Source: Chara braunii
Taxonomy: Eukaryota; Streptophyta; Charophyceae; Charales; Characeae
NCBI GenBank assembly: GCA_003427395.1
Contig: BFEA01000273.1
Coordinates: 899,941 to 921,501 of the forward strand
DNA: 21,561 nt
Direction of reading: 5' to 3'
Positions 1-10,051 of the stretch are shown one piece after another. The notes beneath the pieces were generated by a model. That model was given only the letters and a program-made list of their open reading frames with translations, had not been told where the DNA came from and did no database searches. The translations under genes were made by a program, and so were the position numbers. Numbering within the stretch: position 1 is the first letter of the stretch; each line of letters opens with the position of its first letter.

Positions 1-691
1 CAACACTTTGTTCATTTGCTCAGTCTATCCATTTGTCTTCGGATGTCTGCCTGAGGACATAATCAGTTTGGACCCATAAACATTCATGAGTTGATGCCAG
101 TGCTCGCCTGTGAATCTCGTATCCCTATCACTCACGACAGCCAAGGGATGATCGTAGTTACCCAATGATTGAAAAATTCCCGAATCACTAAGTCTATCCT
201 GGCTGCAGCATGAAGTGGCACAAAAACAACAGACTTCGTAAATTTGTCCACTATCACCGTAACTCGGCTCTTCCCGTTCCTACTTCTCACCTTAGTGTCT
301 GTAAAGTCTATAGACACGGAGTCTCCGGGACCGGATGGTATAGGCAGCGGTCTAACTAAAACAAGGGGAGGCTGCGTGGAACTTGTACATAAGCTATACA
401 ATCACGTTTCATACCAATCCACGAGTAGGAACGTAGGAGGTTCGCATACGTTTTCCCAATATGTCCCTTAGTATCGTGACTTTCCCCTAGCATTAGACTG
501 CGAATCTCTTCACTGTTTGGGATGCACAATGTGGTGTGCATATCTGTCTTCTCAAACAGCAGTCCCTGGGTCACTCTACAATCTGAAACTTCGTGTGGTG
601 TTGTTTGCACCTTGTCAATCAAGTGACTATAGACTGCATCACTAGTGTAGGCGGATCTAATATTTTCTTGTAATTCAGCGCCCGCATCCAT
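1..691 (-). pseudogene. Integrase of element A, partial and frameshifted
   Basis: Integrase cuts target DNA and joins the cDNA ends. The N-terminal zinc-binding region is at 356-691 with the His pair in SHDTKGH, but the expected CxxC that follows is lost around a frameshift near 390-400. The core resumes at 132-401 with PLPIPSGPGDSVSIDFTDT, which holds the first catalytic Asp. A second frameshift near 140-160 leads into VVSDRDTRF (second Asp) and then TEQMN (catalytic Glu) at about 1-145. A TAG stop sits just before the Glu motif, where Gln is usual. All three D-D-E residues can therefore be seen, but across three frames. The C-terminal domain lies outside the window, so a chromodomain cannot be assessed. 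Confidence 0.9.
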
Positions 692-721
692 ATGTTACAA
701 CGGCACCGGAGAAATCTGCTC

Positions 722-1092
722 ACCTACTTAGCACATCAGTGACAACGTTATACTTCCCTTTCACAGGCTTCAGTTTGAAATCAGACTGATCAATCTCCCC
801 ACCCCGCCTCGACAACTTAGGTGTCATTCAGCTAGCGAAGTGTCATTCTAGGCGTCTCTAAGAGCAAACAGCTCTCTCATACACAGAAGCGGCGACCTTC
901 TCACTAGGTAGTCTACAGGACATGAACTCTAACAGGTTTGTACCCATTCCCATCATTCTGATGGAGTGCAACACCTATCCCGTATTGACTAGCGTCAATG
1001 GTAACGATAAACGACAAGGATGGATCAGCAATCTTCAAAACCGGGTACTCTATCAAGCACTTCTTTAGACGCTTAAAGGCTGAAGTATAGTC
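722..1092 (-). pseudogene. RNase H domain of element A, internally deleted
   Basis: RNase H removes the RNA strand during reverse transcription. Translation at 954-1092 gives KRLKKCLIEYPVLKIADPS followed by TIDASQYGIGVAL, whose Asp is the first catalytic residue. Around 850-945 comes SEKVAASVYER and, after a shift of about two bases, ELFALRDA. The domain ends at 722-801 with FKLKPVKGKYNVVTDVLSR and a stop. The stretch that normally links LRDA to this tail, with the SDH motif, is missing or scrambled at about 800-850. The domain is continuous with the upstream RT and was non-functional as it stands. Confidence 0.85.
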
Positions 1093-1105
1093 TTTTATTC
1101 TATTT

Positions 1106-2054
1106 CCAAATTGTCGCTTTCCTCAACAGCCTACGCAACGGAGCAGATATTACAATAAAGTTCCATACAAACTTGTGGTAATAGTTGGTCAAACAAAGGA
1201 ACGATCGTAGTTCCGTTAAAGTATGAGGTGTCGATCAATCCCTGATTGTTGCTATTTTGGTGTCTTCCAGCTTAATTCCGTCTCCATCTAACACATGTCC
1301 CAAGTACAAAACCTGACTCTTGGCCCATTCACACTTTTTTTGGTTCAACTTAAATTGTGCGTTGCGCAACTTACTTAGCACTAAACGTTAAGTGTTGTTG
1401 GTGGTCCTCTAACGACTTGCTAAGAATCAGAATGTCATCTAAATATACAACAACAAATTTATCTAACCAATCGCAGAACAGTTCATTCATGCATCGCTCG
1501 AATGTAGCAAGGGCGTTACTCGACCCAAACGGCATGACCACAAACTCGTAGGGGGTATATCGAGTTCTAAAGGTTGTTTAGTGTTAATCCTCGGCCAAAA
1601 CCTCAATTTGATGGTACCCCTGCAGTCTATCTTCAAGGTCGTCTATCCACGGTAATGGCTCTGCATTCTTAATGGTAATCACATTGAGTCCCCCATAATC
1701 TATGCACATTCCCAAATCGCCTTCTTTCTTCGACACAAACAAGATCGGTGCACCATATGGCGAAGAACTTGGCTTAATCCACCCTTTCTCTATCAACTCA
1801 CCCAACTCTCTACGTAATTCATCGAGCTCCCTGGGAGACATACGATAGATGGGATCCTTGGGAATCCGGCTACTGGGTTCTATGTCTATCTGGTGCTTGG
1901 TCTCCATTTCCACAACTCCACTTGGGGCCTCTCCCACATCAGCGAACTCGTCTACCAGACTTTGCACTTCGGGCGGTATGGGCACTTCTTCCTTTTTACC
2001 TTGTCTTTTAGGTACTTTTTTTGTTCGTTCGGGACACTCCCTTTTTACCTTCAC
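1106..2054 (-). pseudogene. Reverse transcriptase of element A, motif A deleted, two stops
   Basis: Reverse transcriptase copies the element RNA into cDNA. The N-terminal fingers are clear at 1584-2054: [40 protein letters not shown] and CIDYGGLN (Arg is usual at the first Gly). The frame then jumps from DRLQ straight to GYHQIEV, so the dozen or so residues that normally hold the motif A Asp are absent. Two stops (TAA, CAC, TAA) follow at about 1575-1585. In the same frame the palm resumes with YEFVVMPFGSSNA and a good YLDDILILS motif at 1434-1445. The connection region follows at 1106-1312 with LGHVLDGDGIKLED and LTNYYHKFVWNF. The start near 2054 is not a real initiation codon; pol was one polyprotein, and the protease frame changes at about 2055 beside an A/G run. 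Confidence 0.92.
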
Positions 2055-2199
2055 TAACTGGCCTCACATAAGCAATAAACACTTGTTCGGAGAGATCATT
2101 CTTAACCGCGTGGCTAGCGAACGTGAGGGCACTCATACAACAAAGGGACAAACTACTTTCTACGTCGGATGTATGAAACATATGCAACTTCTTCTTCCC

Positions 2200-2540
2200 A
2201 CCTGTGGGACTAGGCAGCCAACACTCGTGCTCGCCCATCTTGATATCTGCATATGTGGCGTTGCCCCACTCAGTTCCTAGAATCATGTCAAAAGGAAGGT
2301 TATCCTCCACTGAGAGTGCCAAGGAGTGCAAAACTTTCTCTACTTTGCCCCCTGCCTCTAACCCAAAGTATGCCTTGACCCCTTCAACATACTCGCATAC
2401 TATGCTCTCTCTATTATCGGCCAATTTACTAATGACCAGCTCATCGAGCTTTTTCACCTTGCATTCCTAGGTGCAACCCTCTTTTACTAATATAATTGTT
2501 CGTCGACCCACTGTGTATTAATGTGCCTATCCTTTCTCTA
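2200..2540 (-). pseudogene. Retropepsin-like protease of element A, Asp to His at the active site
   Basis: The protease matures the Gag-Pol polyprotein and uses a D-S/T-G active site in a dimer. Translation of about 2460-2540 gives GTLIHSGSTNNYISKR. The position of the catalytic Asp is His (CAC at the right edge of 2508-2516), a one-base difference from GAC. The C-terminal half lies within 2008-2457, with VEDNLPFDMILGTEW (the ILG motif of gypsy proteases), followed by a linker to RT that ends in another frame. The reading frame breaks between the active-site segment and this half at about 2450-2465. A base-call error could mimic the substitution, but the surrounding decay makes a real mutation likely. 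Confidence 0.8.
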
Positions 2541-2808
2541 CTCACTTCTACATCTGCTATTATTAGCTGCCCCTTCGACTTCTTCTTCATTTCGGCCCAA
2601 CTGTGGTGACGAGTGATCAGCTCATCACCAATGCTTGTGAGAGAGTCACCTAGAGAGGTCCTAGCACAAGCAACCTCTTGACAGGTTGCTAGGTGGGGGC
2701 CTATAACAATCTCTGCCCGTCAGATCTTCGAACATGAGTGTGCCTTCTCAACGCGCGCTTCTATTCTCCTGTGTAAGTCTGAAGTCCCCGTAGAGGCGAC
2801 TGCAACCT

Positions 2809-4766
2809 CTACTGGCTGTTCCTTTTTGGGTGTCTATATTCGAGACAAAAAGGAACAATGTAATCGGGGTCATTACACTTGAAAAATTGCCTGGCCTTGT
2901 GACAATCATCCCATACCTTTTCATTTATTCCCATCTCCACCAAAGGTTTCCCTTCAGCTATTCCCACGTACTTTGGGTACAGCCGCCAAGTCCTACCTCT
3001 ACCTCTACCCCCTGTGAAAGGAGAACTTCTACCACCTTGTGAGGGACCATAACCCGTACCTCCCACGTAGTAGCAACCTTCGCCACCACCCCTCTAGCCA
3101 CCAGGTCCTCATACTCGACCTCGGCCTCCTCTACCTCGACCTCTACCTTGTTGCCCCCTCCTTGGGCTACTTCGTTGTTGTTCTCTTCTTCTAGACGATA
3201 ATCTAGTTGGTTGTATGGTAACGACTCTACACCTCCTTCCTCAAAGGTGACCAATAGATTATCCTTCCCCTCTATACTGTCGAATACAGTCCTATTCTTC
3301 CACCTCTTACCGGCTTGCAGATCCTCCAGTGTGGCGATAGTTAGCCTCTTGCAGGAAGTCGGCATGGTCTACAGCGATCTTACTAAACTTTTCGTTCGTA
3401 ATTGGGTCTTAAGGGGCTCAGGAAGCGCTCTAGCGAAATTGTTTAGGATCCGAGTGGGGGTCAGTCCGTGTTCCGAACATTGTAGCAGCTCGTCCATAGT
3501 GGCCTTGAGTATCGGCGCACTTTTCCACTTGCAGTCACTGAGGGACTCAGTACAGCGGGCTAAGTTCTTATCTTTAGCGGTCTTTCAAGGCCCTTGAAAA
3601 GTCCTCTATCCTAGTGCGTTATGAGTATTGCACCATCGAGGTACAACCTGCCTCCACCAACGAAACTGCGAAGCTTGCCAGATCTCCCCATAGACACGAA
3701 CTCGCCATAAGTACGCGGTCCGAACATGGAATCAACTGTGCATACAAGTGATTGTCGCCTCCCAATGAAAAATGCTCTCCTCCTGCTTCCTAGTGTATGT
3801 CCAAGGGAGTTTTACCTTTATCTTCTCCCTTCGTTCTCCTCCTTCAAACTTATCTCCTTCCTTCCTCCCATCACCCTTTTTGGGACCCTTTCCTTTCTTG
3901 TCGCCATCCCCATCATCGCCACCATCTCCACCCCTGCCACCGCCACCTTTCTTAACTGAAACGATGGTGTTAGTCAGTTGCTAAGTAAAGATATCGTCCG
4001 ACTGGCGTGCATACTGTAGAACCCTATGATCCACTTGGTTGGATGACGCACTATGGTAATTCCAGATGCCCTTAACTCCTGGTAATGTTCTACCTTTCAC
4101 ATGGCTCGTTGAAGTGCAACGAGTTCCTGGGTGGTGTGCAGTGAAGTGTCCGCCATAAGATTCCAACGTTCCTTTGTTTCTACTTGTTTCCCTTTCTGCT
4201 CTTTCAACAACGTCTGGAGTCGCTCCCCTTCCTCCTTGTTTTTTCATCTCCTCAAATTCTTTCCTTCTTGCGGCCAACAACTTTTAATTGAGTTCCCATT
4301 TTTTCTCCTCAATCAACTTCCTTACCTCTTGATCCATGTTGCTGCCAACTTCGCTATAAAACGATCCCATATCATCATGTTCTTCTATAAGCTCTGTTTC
4401 GTACCCAAATTTCTCCACCCAGTCCAAGTCCTCAACCTGTTGGAGTCTCAACTTTACAGCATGGCTGCTCTCCGCCACCTCCTCTCCTTCTGGTTGGGCT
4501 CGTCTCCTCACCAATCCTCCTCCTCCTCCTCCTCCTCCTACTTCCTCTTTTTCTTTAACTTCTAGCTCCTCCTCCAATTCTTCTTCTTTCTTCTTCGTCT
4601 CTTTCTCCATTTTCTCCTTCTCCTCCTCGAGTTTCTTCTTAACTTCCTCCTCCTCCTTTCTCTTTTTCTCCTCTTTCTTCTTCTCAACCATCTTTCGATT
4701 AATTTCTGCCTGTTGATGTGTTGTATATGGCTGCGTTGTCCCACCAGATGTCATGGTTACACTCAT
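2809..4766 (-). pseudogene. Gag of element A, charged coiled coil and degenerate zinc knuckle
   Basis: Gag forms the particle shell and packages RNA. I place the start at the Met reading MSVTMTSGGTTQPYTTHQQ (codon at 4764-4766), because what follows is a continuous Lys/Glu coiled coil (about 4560-4710) and a polyglycine run encoded by a TCC repeat (about 4520-4545). The frame continues through a TAA at 4281-4283 and a TAG near 3978 to a Gly/Asp/Lys-rich segment and then KLPWTYTRKQEESIFHWEA (about 3745-3810). After frameshifts, LTPTRILNNFARALPEPLK (about 3420-3490) resembles Gag capsid. Near the C end (2845-2886), FFKCNDPDYIVPFC matches a CX2CX4HX4C knuckle in which the first Cys is Phe and the His is Tyr. 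At least two nonsense codons and several frame changes show it is dead. Confidence 0.8.
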
Positions 4767-5886
4767 GTCGCATGTCCGGTGGAATCCTCGAGGAAACAAG
4801 AAACGGAGGAGTGGACCCCATAGCACGGATAGGGTCAACATAGCGAACATTGGGTAGTCATCCATGGTTACTAAGGCACAGGTATGTAGCTTCCACCTCC
4901 TCACAACGTAGACCTCACCCTCAACACTATAACCTGCCTAATCTACATTGGAGTCTACCCTTAGTTCTACCCCCCACCGTGTCACTACAACTACTCTGTC
5001 AGGTTGGTGGGCAACCAGCAAGGACCGCAGGAATTATTTAACAACACAGACAGGATGTCATGCCCACCAGAATCTGAAGGTTCAACTCTCAAGACTTATA
5101 GCTCCTCACTTTGTTAGCTCCAGTTCACTTGCATACCGGTCAATACCGATCTTAGGCCTAGACGAGTTGTTTTATGAGCCCTCGCCGCTCATGCACATAC
5201 TTCCTACTTTACAGGTGATACATCCAGTTGTCGAGCTTCTAGCCCTGACACGACCTATTTCATACACATGTCTGACCAGATGCTGACTCAAGACAAAATC
5301 AGATTGTCACCAAGTGTTCTGTCCAGCAGCAGCGACACCAAGATGTGGGAAGGTACCAAGGCACTCGTTCATTCATTAAAGCAAATACAGGGCTTACGGG
5401 GCGATGCACTTCATTTGTGAACGTTCCTTCGATGAAGCTCCTCAACGCTCCTTGCCTGAAGGTACGTAATCACCATCCCCCAATACTAGTCGGTTCTTCT
5501 TTGGCCTACAACCCTATGTCAAACTCCCAATCTCCACTCGCCGGCCTTAATCATGCCAACGTTCATCAGCAGCGGATCCATCGAGTTACCAGATTCGATA
5601 CCAATCACATTGACCCTCACTGCTCAACACCTTGAGCACATACACACATTGAGAGATTACACAAAATCCACACTGGAGTCCAGAGATGCGAAGCCCACAT
5701 ATGCGCAGCTTAGAAATTCGAACAAATTATCACATTAAACAGTTTCGGAGATCTCGTCACCACGCACTCACCAACGCAGAATTCAGCAACCCAATACCAG
5801 CATCCTCAACTACGGTAGGTGACTCTCTTTCTCTCTCCCTGTCGTCTCTCTCTCTCTCTATCCCTCCTAGTCTTCTTCATGCATGT

Positions 5887-5887
<1 letters not shown>
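4767..5887. other. No recognisable gene between element A gag and the CT tract
   Basis: This is where the leader and 5' LTR of element A would be expected. I found no primer-binding site of the initiator-Met type, no second copy of the sequence elsewhere in the window and no conserved protein motif. The open frames here are short and unrecognised. The right part becomes CT-rich (imperfect CT runs at about 5824-5868) before the perfect CT microsatellite. Confidence 0.6.

Positions 5888-5956
<69 letters not shown>
5888..5956. repeat. (CT)n microsatellite, about 34 units
   Basis: An uninterrupted CT dinucleotide run of about 69 bases follows shorter, interrupted CT runs at 5824-5868. Open frames across it encode only Ser-Leu repeats and are not genes. 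The length will be unreliable in short-read data. Confidence 0.97.
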
Positions 5957-5959
<3 letters not shown>

Positions 5960-6430
5960 ACTTGAGAATCTTGACTCAGAATACATCAGTTGCTACTCAG
6001 CTCTATCCCTACTACTAACTTGTGCGCCTATGGCCACATTCCCTCTCAGCGCAGCGCTGCCGAGCAGAGCTCTCGTGTGCATGCCACTCACAGATAGCGC
6101 ACATGCGCTTCAGCAGCACTTCCACACTTGAGTTTTAATTAATTAATAAGAAAATATGTTTTGGAAAACAAAAATCAATATGATTCAAAGACTTAAAAAA
6201 AATTATCTTGATAATGTTGTACCTGACTTATATCAAAAGTTCATGAATGAGTAATCTCCCCTGAAATGTGGCTGGCCAGTCCTTATATTGACTTGGACTG
6301 AGCCTCAACTCATCCCTGCCTCTGCTTCCTTTGGCTTGACTTGGACCCGGTACCACATTCCTGCGGCCTGCTTGCTTCAGAATGTCAAACCTGGTACTTT
6401 TCCCAAATTGTCATTGGTGTTGTTGCTTGA
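5957..6430. other. Non-coding stretch with an AT-rich core
   Basis: About 6126-6260 is markedly AT-rich, with AATTAATTAATAA and a run of A, between sequence of ordinary composition. I see no gene, terminal repeat or RNA signature. Confidence 0.55.
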
Positions 6431-6433
6431 GTC

Positions 6434-6620
6434 CGCGAGTCACGACTTTTCATCTGTGGAACATGACTTTTGACAGTGGGATGTGCCTCTTGCCTCTGGG
6501 ACACGACTTTTGCCTAGAGAAGTGTCCTTTGCCTGTGGGACATGACTTTTCAGTATGAGACATGAGTTTTGCTTACAAAATGCAACTTTTGCCTTCGGGA
6601 AGTGACTGTTTACCGAGTGC
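6434..6620 (+). repeat. Degenerate tandem array of ~20-base units
   Basis: About nine consecutive units resemble GGGACATGACTTTTGCCTNT, with a spacing of 18-22 bases. The central ACTTTTGCC is best kept; examples start with GTGGAACATGAC, GGGACACGAC, GGGACATGAC and GAGACATGAG. The units are too degenerate and too tightly packed for CRISPR repeats with spacers. They look like an old minisatellite, possibly inside an LTR or untranslated region. Confidence 0.8.
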
Positions 6621-8140
6621 CTGTTGCACTCCTAAGATACCTGGCTGTGACTTTTCTGAAACTGACCGACTTGGCCTCCCTTGGCCTGAGACCTCGACCC
6701 TGGAATTCGGATGTAGGGTCTGCATCGTGGTATGCCTTTCACTGATGTACATCTTCTTCGTTTTCTTCTTTCTTTCTTATATCGTCTTCTTCCCTATCTC
6801 TCACAAGTTCTTTCATTTCATTTGCAATCGAACAACTTCTCTTTTCTTGTGATATTGCACTTCGGAATAACCAGGATCATAAGATTTGGTATGGCAAAGG
6901 AACTTACTTGCCGGTGAGACGAGATCTATCACCCTAAACCTAATTCGGGTTGTTTAGGGCTAATCTAGTTCGGGGTTTGTAGCTAGGGCAAGTGGGCAGT
7001 GAGGTAAGTGGGAGCCGTCCCGACCAGGTCAAGGTCAAGCTGGGTCAACATATGACCCGACCACTCTGTTTGTGTGTGGATAACTAGCGAGGCACTTGGG
7101 GTGACTCAGTTAGGTGATTGGTAAAGGGTAGAGAGTGAGGGGCACTCAGACTGGAATCCAAGCTTCAAGACATCGAGTGACTTTTAGGCTCCCTACAAAG
7201 AGGGCTGGATGGGAGTAGTCTTGGCTGCATCCAAGGAATGCATGGTACCGTTGATCTTCAACGTCGATGGTGGATCCGGTGTTGTACATTGGTGTAGGTA
7301 AGTCGTCCTAGGTAGCTAGGACACTGGAGTCCATGTGGCTATTTGGGTCAAGAGGACATTTGAGAGTGGGTTGTCGCTTAATTCTGGATGGCTGTAGTTG
7401 AGTACGTTCCTTTGGACGTCTTTCTTTTTGCAGCAGTTCAGGTACAGATTAGGAACCAACGTGTGACTCCTTTTGGTGGGACTTGATCACCGACCTACCT
7501 AGGACCTTTTGGTACCCAGTGGGACTCAGTCCCATGAGATGGAGCCCTTTGTGGAGCCCCTTTGATGCCAACTCTGTTTGTTTCTCCAATAGGCTTCTCT
7601 GTTTCTGTTGGAGCTGGGGAACATACAATCTTTTGACACACTCACTTTCGGATGGATCTTGACGGAGTTTATATGCAAATATTTCACTCGGTCCGTCGTC
7701 TGGCTCGCGACCGTCTACACCCCTCGAATCTCCATTGCGTCAGTTAGTCAATTTTTTGTATCTGATTTATTTGTTCATGAAGGATCTGTGTTAGCATAGA
7801 CAAGAATGGATCTCACGATTTCCAACCGGACCTTCTAGTTAAATCCGACCTCTCTGTACTTGTTTTTTTCTGAAATGCAGTGCATTGTTACCCTCTAGTC
7901 CAATTCAATTGCCGCTCCAGCTAGGCGTTCTTTCCTTGTTCTTCGTGTGCTTTATTTTGCTCTCTCATCAGAATCGTCCTAATGGCCGTTACGCATGCGC
8001 AAGGGAGAGTGCCCATCTTGAGTGGTCGTAAACCAGGACCGTTTGTCCGAAAGAGAGAGAACAACGCCCATATTGAGAGTCTGATCGAGAATTTTTCCGG
8101 ATGGCGTTCCATGCTCGATGCAGCCAGCAATATACTCAAG
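6621..8140. other. No recognisable gene
   Basis: Frames on both strands are short and unrecognised. Visible details are an imperfect palindrome of the plant telomere heptamer at 6932-6959, a short inverted GGTCAA/TGACC at about 7025-7062, and a direct pair of GGAGCCC-containing words at about 7540-7562. I cannot assign a function or element family. Confidence 0.55.
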
Positions 8141-8543
8141 ATTCGAATTCAGGTCTGTGTTTCAGCAGTTATGGGTTGCTCACGTAGCTAGGGCCTGTTG
8201 GTCTCTGCACGTGACTCTTAGGGCTTGGCTGCACTACTCACGAAATGTGCAAAATTAGAATGAATCTTCTGCAAAACGTGGAATAATACGCCACCATATG
8301 TTTTGTCTTTTTTGCATTTGGTGAGTAAAGGCCCTTAGGGCCACTGCACGTACTCCTAAGAAAAGAAAAACAACAAAAGAAAAGAAAAGCGAGAAAACAG
8401 AGAAATGGTGAATGAAAAACAACAAAAGAAAAGAAAAGCGAGAAAACAGAGAAACGGTGAATGAAAAACAACAAAAGAAAAGAAAAGCGAGAAAACAGAG
8501 AAATGGTGGCCCATAACTGACATGCACAAACCTGAATTCGATT
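8141..8543. repeat. Inverted repeat with ~35-base arms (8141-8175 and 8510-8543)
   Basis: The left arm reads CGAATTCAGGTCTGTG and ends CAGTTATGGG. The right arm, read on the minus strand, carries CGAATTCAGGTTTGTG and the same CAGTTATGGG ending. About four fifths of positions agree by eye. The spacer is ~330 bases and contains a 49-base tandem array that ends beside the right arm. It could be a foldback or MITE-like element, or two copies of one dispersed repeat in opposite orientation. No terminal duplication of target DNA was evident. Confidence 0.75.
8365..8510 (+). repeat. Three tandem copies of a 49-base A-rich unit
   Basis: Units start at 8365, 8414 and 8463 with GAAAAACAACAAAAG and end with GAGAAATGGTG or GAGAAACGGTG. 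Copies are nearly identical, so the expansion is recent compared with the decayed elements around it. The Phe-rich minus-strand frames across it are products of the array and not genes. Confidence 0.97.
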
Positions 8544-8773
8544 CCAGACTATATATTCTCTGCCCACCCTCAGGAAGTACAAGTTTGAAGTGTATCTCTA
8601 CTTTGACATCGGGTCCTGGCTAATATGCTGTAGGGATCCTTCCGAAAAGAGGCTGGACACAATGAGGACATTTTTGCTTTTCTATTTTTTTAATGCGCCG
8701 CATCACTTGTTCGTGCGTGCATGTGCGTGCGGCACCCCGTGCATGAGATGCACTGCAAGTATGATTCGAACAC

Positions 8774-8774
<1 letters not shown>

Positions 8775-8851
<77 letters not shown>
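8775..8851. repeat. Compound (TC)n(AC)n microsatellite
   Basis: About 11 TC units (8775-8796) pass directly into about 27 AC units (to 8851). The frames across it encode Ser-Leu, His-Thr or Cys-Val repeats and are spurious. Confidence 0.98.
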
Positions 8852-8853
<2 letters not shown>

Positions 8854-8988
8854 GGGGGTCCGAAATCTCCCGACAGGTGACTGCGCTGGGGGGGGCCGGC
8901 CCCCAACCGGGTGCCCTGCCCGGCCAGGCCGCCCGGGACCTCCCCCGGGCCCCTGCTGGTCACCCGGGCGGCCCGGATCCCCACTCAG
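8852..8988. other. Very GC-rich island between the CA tract and the truncated LTR
   Basis: The core from 8885 to 8985 is composed almost wholly of G and C, with a run of eight G and several CCCGGG and GGCCGG palindromes, unlike both neighbours. It sits exactly where the last bases of the 3' LTR and the flanking target should be. I recognise no gene or known element in it. Confidence 0.8.
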
Positions 8989-9975
8989 GAAATGACAGAA
9001 TTCCAGATAGAGAAATCACATTGAAAGCCAGATAGTCGAAAGCTGTCCAGAAAGCAGAAATGCACTGATATCACAACTAAAGGAGAACCAAAGCAACGAT
9101 CCCAATTGTCAAAGAAAGCATGCACTCGCCACCACCAACAATGTCCTCGAAGCTCTTCCACCCAGCCTACGATCTCACAGCTACTATGCCAGCCTATCCT
9201 AACGACAAAGCAACCAGCTGATGTCAGCAGCAGCAACAGAAGTATATGCATATGTCGACCATGTAGACGTCCGCCAAGACCAGGTCATGCCCTCACATCA
9301 CCGCCTCATTTCCCACTCTTCTGCTCAATAATCTTGAAGACCACCACCACCCCCGCTGCCTGTCCAAGCTCAGCCCGGCTATGGAGGGCTGAGCTATTGC
9401 GCTGCCTGCTTGCAGCGCACTGCTCCCAGCGACCACGCTCAGTACCTCCGGCACCTGCGCCAGCATGCCGTGCACGGGCAATTGCTCCAGCAGTGCTGTC
9501 CAAGTACCCGAACGAGTGAGTGGCAGGCAGACACTTTCCAGCAGTGCTCCAGCAATTGCTCCAGCTATGGAAAGTGCGTGCCTGTGCTAGCTGCCTGGGC
9601 CTGGCGACCGTGCGCCCAGTACCTTCGCGTCGGGCCACAGGGTTTGCGCCCAGGCCCAGTCAGACGCCGGGCCACAGGCTGTGCGCCCAGTACCTTTCCG
9701 TCGGGCCACAGGGTCTGCGCCCAGGCCCAGCCACCAAGGCGCAAACGTGCGGTGTTCCCTGCTTCCCCAGCCTTCTTGGAAGAGCCTAGAAGGCTCACAA
9801 ATATTTCTGATTTTCACGAGCAGGGCGGATGTAACCAACTGGCACGTGGTAACTGGCTGGCGCCCACTAGGACTTGCAAAATTGATGAATTCAGGCCTCA
9901 TCCAGGGGGCTGCCTTCACTTAGAGTGGGCACAAGCTTGCTTACGGGAACCATATGCATGTATGTCAAGGGTTCT
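8989..9975 (-). repeat. 3' LTR of element B, missing its terminal bases
   Basis: This segment aligns with 17262-18236 along its whole length, starting at ATGACAGAATTCCAGAT. About 10% of positions differ by eye over the first 170 bases, and there are several indels. A polypurine tract lies directly at its high-coordinate (5') end, as expected for a minus-strand 3' LTR. Its low-coordinate end stops at about 8989, so the roughly 20-25 terminal bases present in the 5' LTR are absent and are replaced by a GC-rich island. Compared with the 5' LTR it carries a 71-base tandem duplication and a ~26-base insertion in the putative TATA box. The high-coordinate boundary is uncertain by up to 8 bases, because GGGTTC is shared with the other copy just beyond TATGTCAA. 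Confidence 0.88.
9610..9735. repeat. 71-base tandem duplication inside the 3' LTR
   Basis: GTGCGCCCAGTACCTT starts at 9610 and again at 9681, each followed by CGGGCCACAGGG and GCGCCCAGGCCCAG. The corresponding part of the 5' LTR near 17908 has a single diverged copy, so the duplication probably arose after insertion or is specific to this copy. Confidence 0.9.
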
Positions 9976-9990
9976 CCCTCCTCCTTTACT
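9973..9990 (-). other. Polypurine tract of element B
   Basis: On the minus strand this reads AGTAAAGGAGGAGGGAGA, directly before the LTR start. In LTR elements such a tract resists RNase H and primes plus-strand DNA synthesis. Its position next to the LTR copy at 8989-9975 fixes that copy as the 3' LTR of a minus-strand element. Confidence 0.8.
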
Positions 9991-10051
9991 TCCAGAGTCC
10001 TCTGACAAGTCTTCAGTCAGCAGGTTGCTTCCCTTTTAACCATGGTAACCC

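Larger units (their letters stand above)
1..4766 (-). mobile_element. Ty3/gypsy retrotransposon element A, decayed, truncated by window edge
   Basis: Conceptual translation of the minus strand gives, from high to low coordinates, a charged Gag, a retropepsin-like region, reverse transcriptase, RNase H and integrase. RNase H before integrase is the Ty3/gypsy order rather than the Ty1/copia order. The copy is dead: gag has at least two in-frame stops, the protease active-site Asp reads as His, RT has lost its motif A Asp and has two adjacent stops, RNase H lacks its middle, and integrase has frameshifts and a stop. The 3' end lies left of base 1. No LTR, primer-binding site or polypurine tract could be identified for it to the right of 4766. 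Its Gag is unlike that of element B, so the two belong to different families. Confidence 0.93.

Noticed and set aside
6434-6620. CRISPR array
   Set aside because: Units are contiguous, degenerate and without unique spacers, and the context is eukaryotic retrotransposons.
6932-6959. Interstitial telomere: CCCTAAA and TTTAGGG facing each other
   Set aside because: Only one heptamer of each is present, not an array, so this is a short imperfect palindrome.
8238-9035. Several open frames across the A-rich array and the CT/CA tracts
   Set aside because: They encode only translations of simple repeats (Phe-rich, His-Thr or Cys-Val) and have no conserved domains.
9410-10039. A 209-residue plus-strand frame through the 3' LTR
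   Set aside because: It lies within the LTR, antisense to the element, and covers the 71-base duplication; the 5' LTR does not keep the frame.
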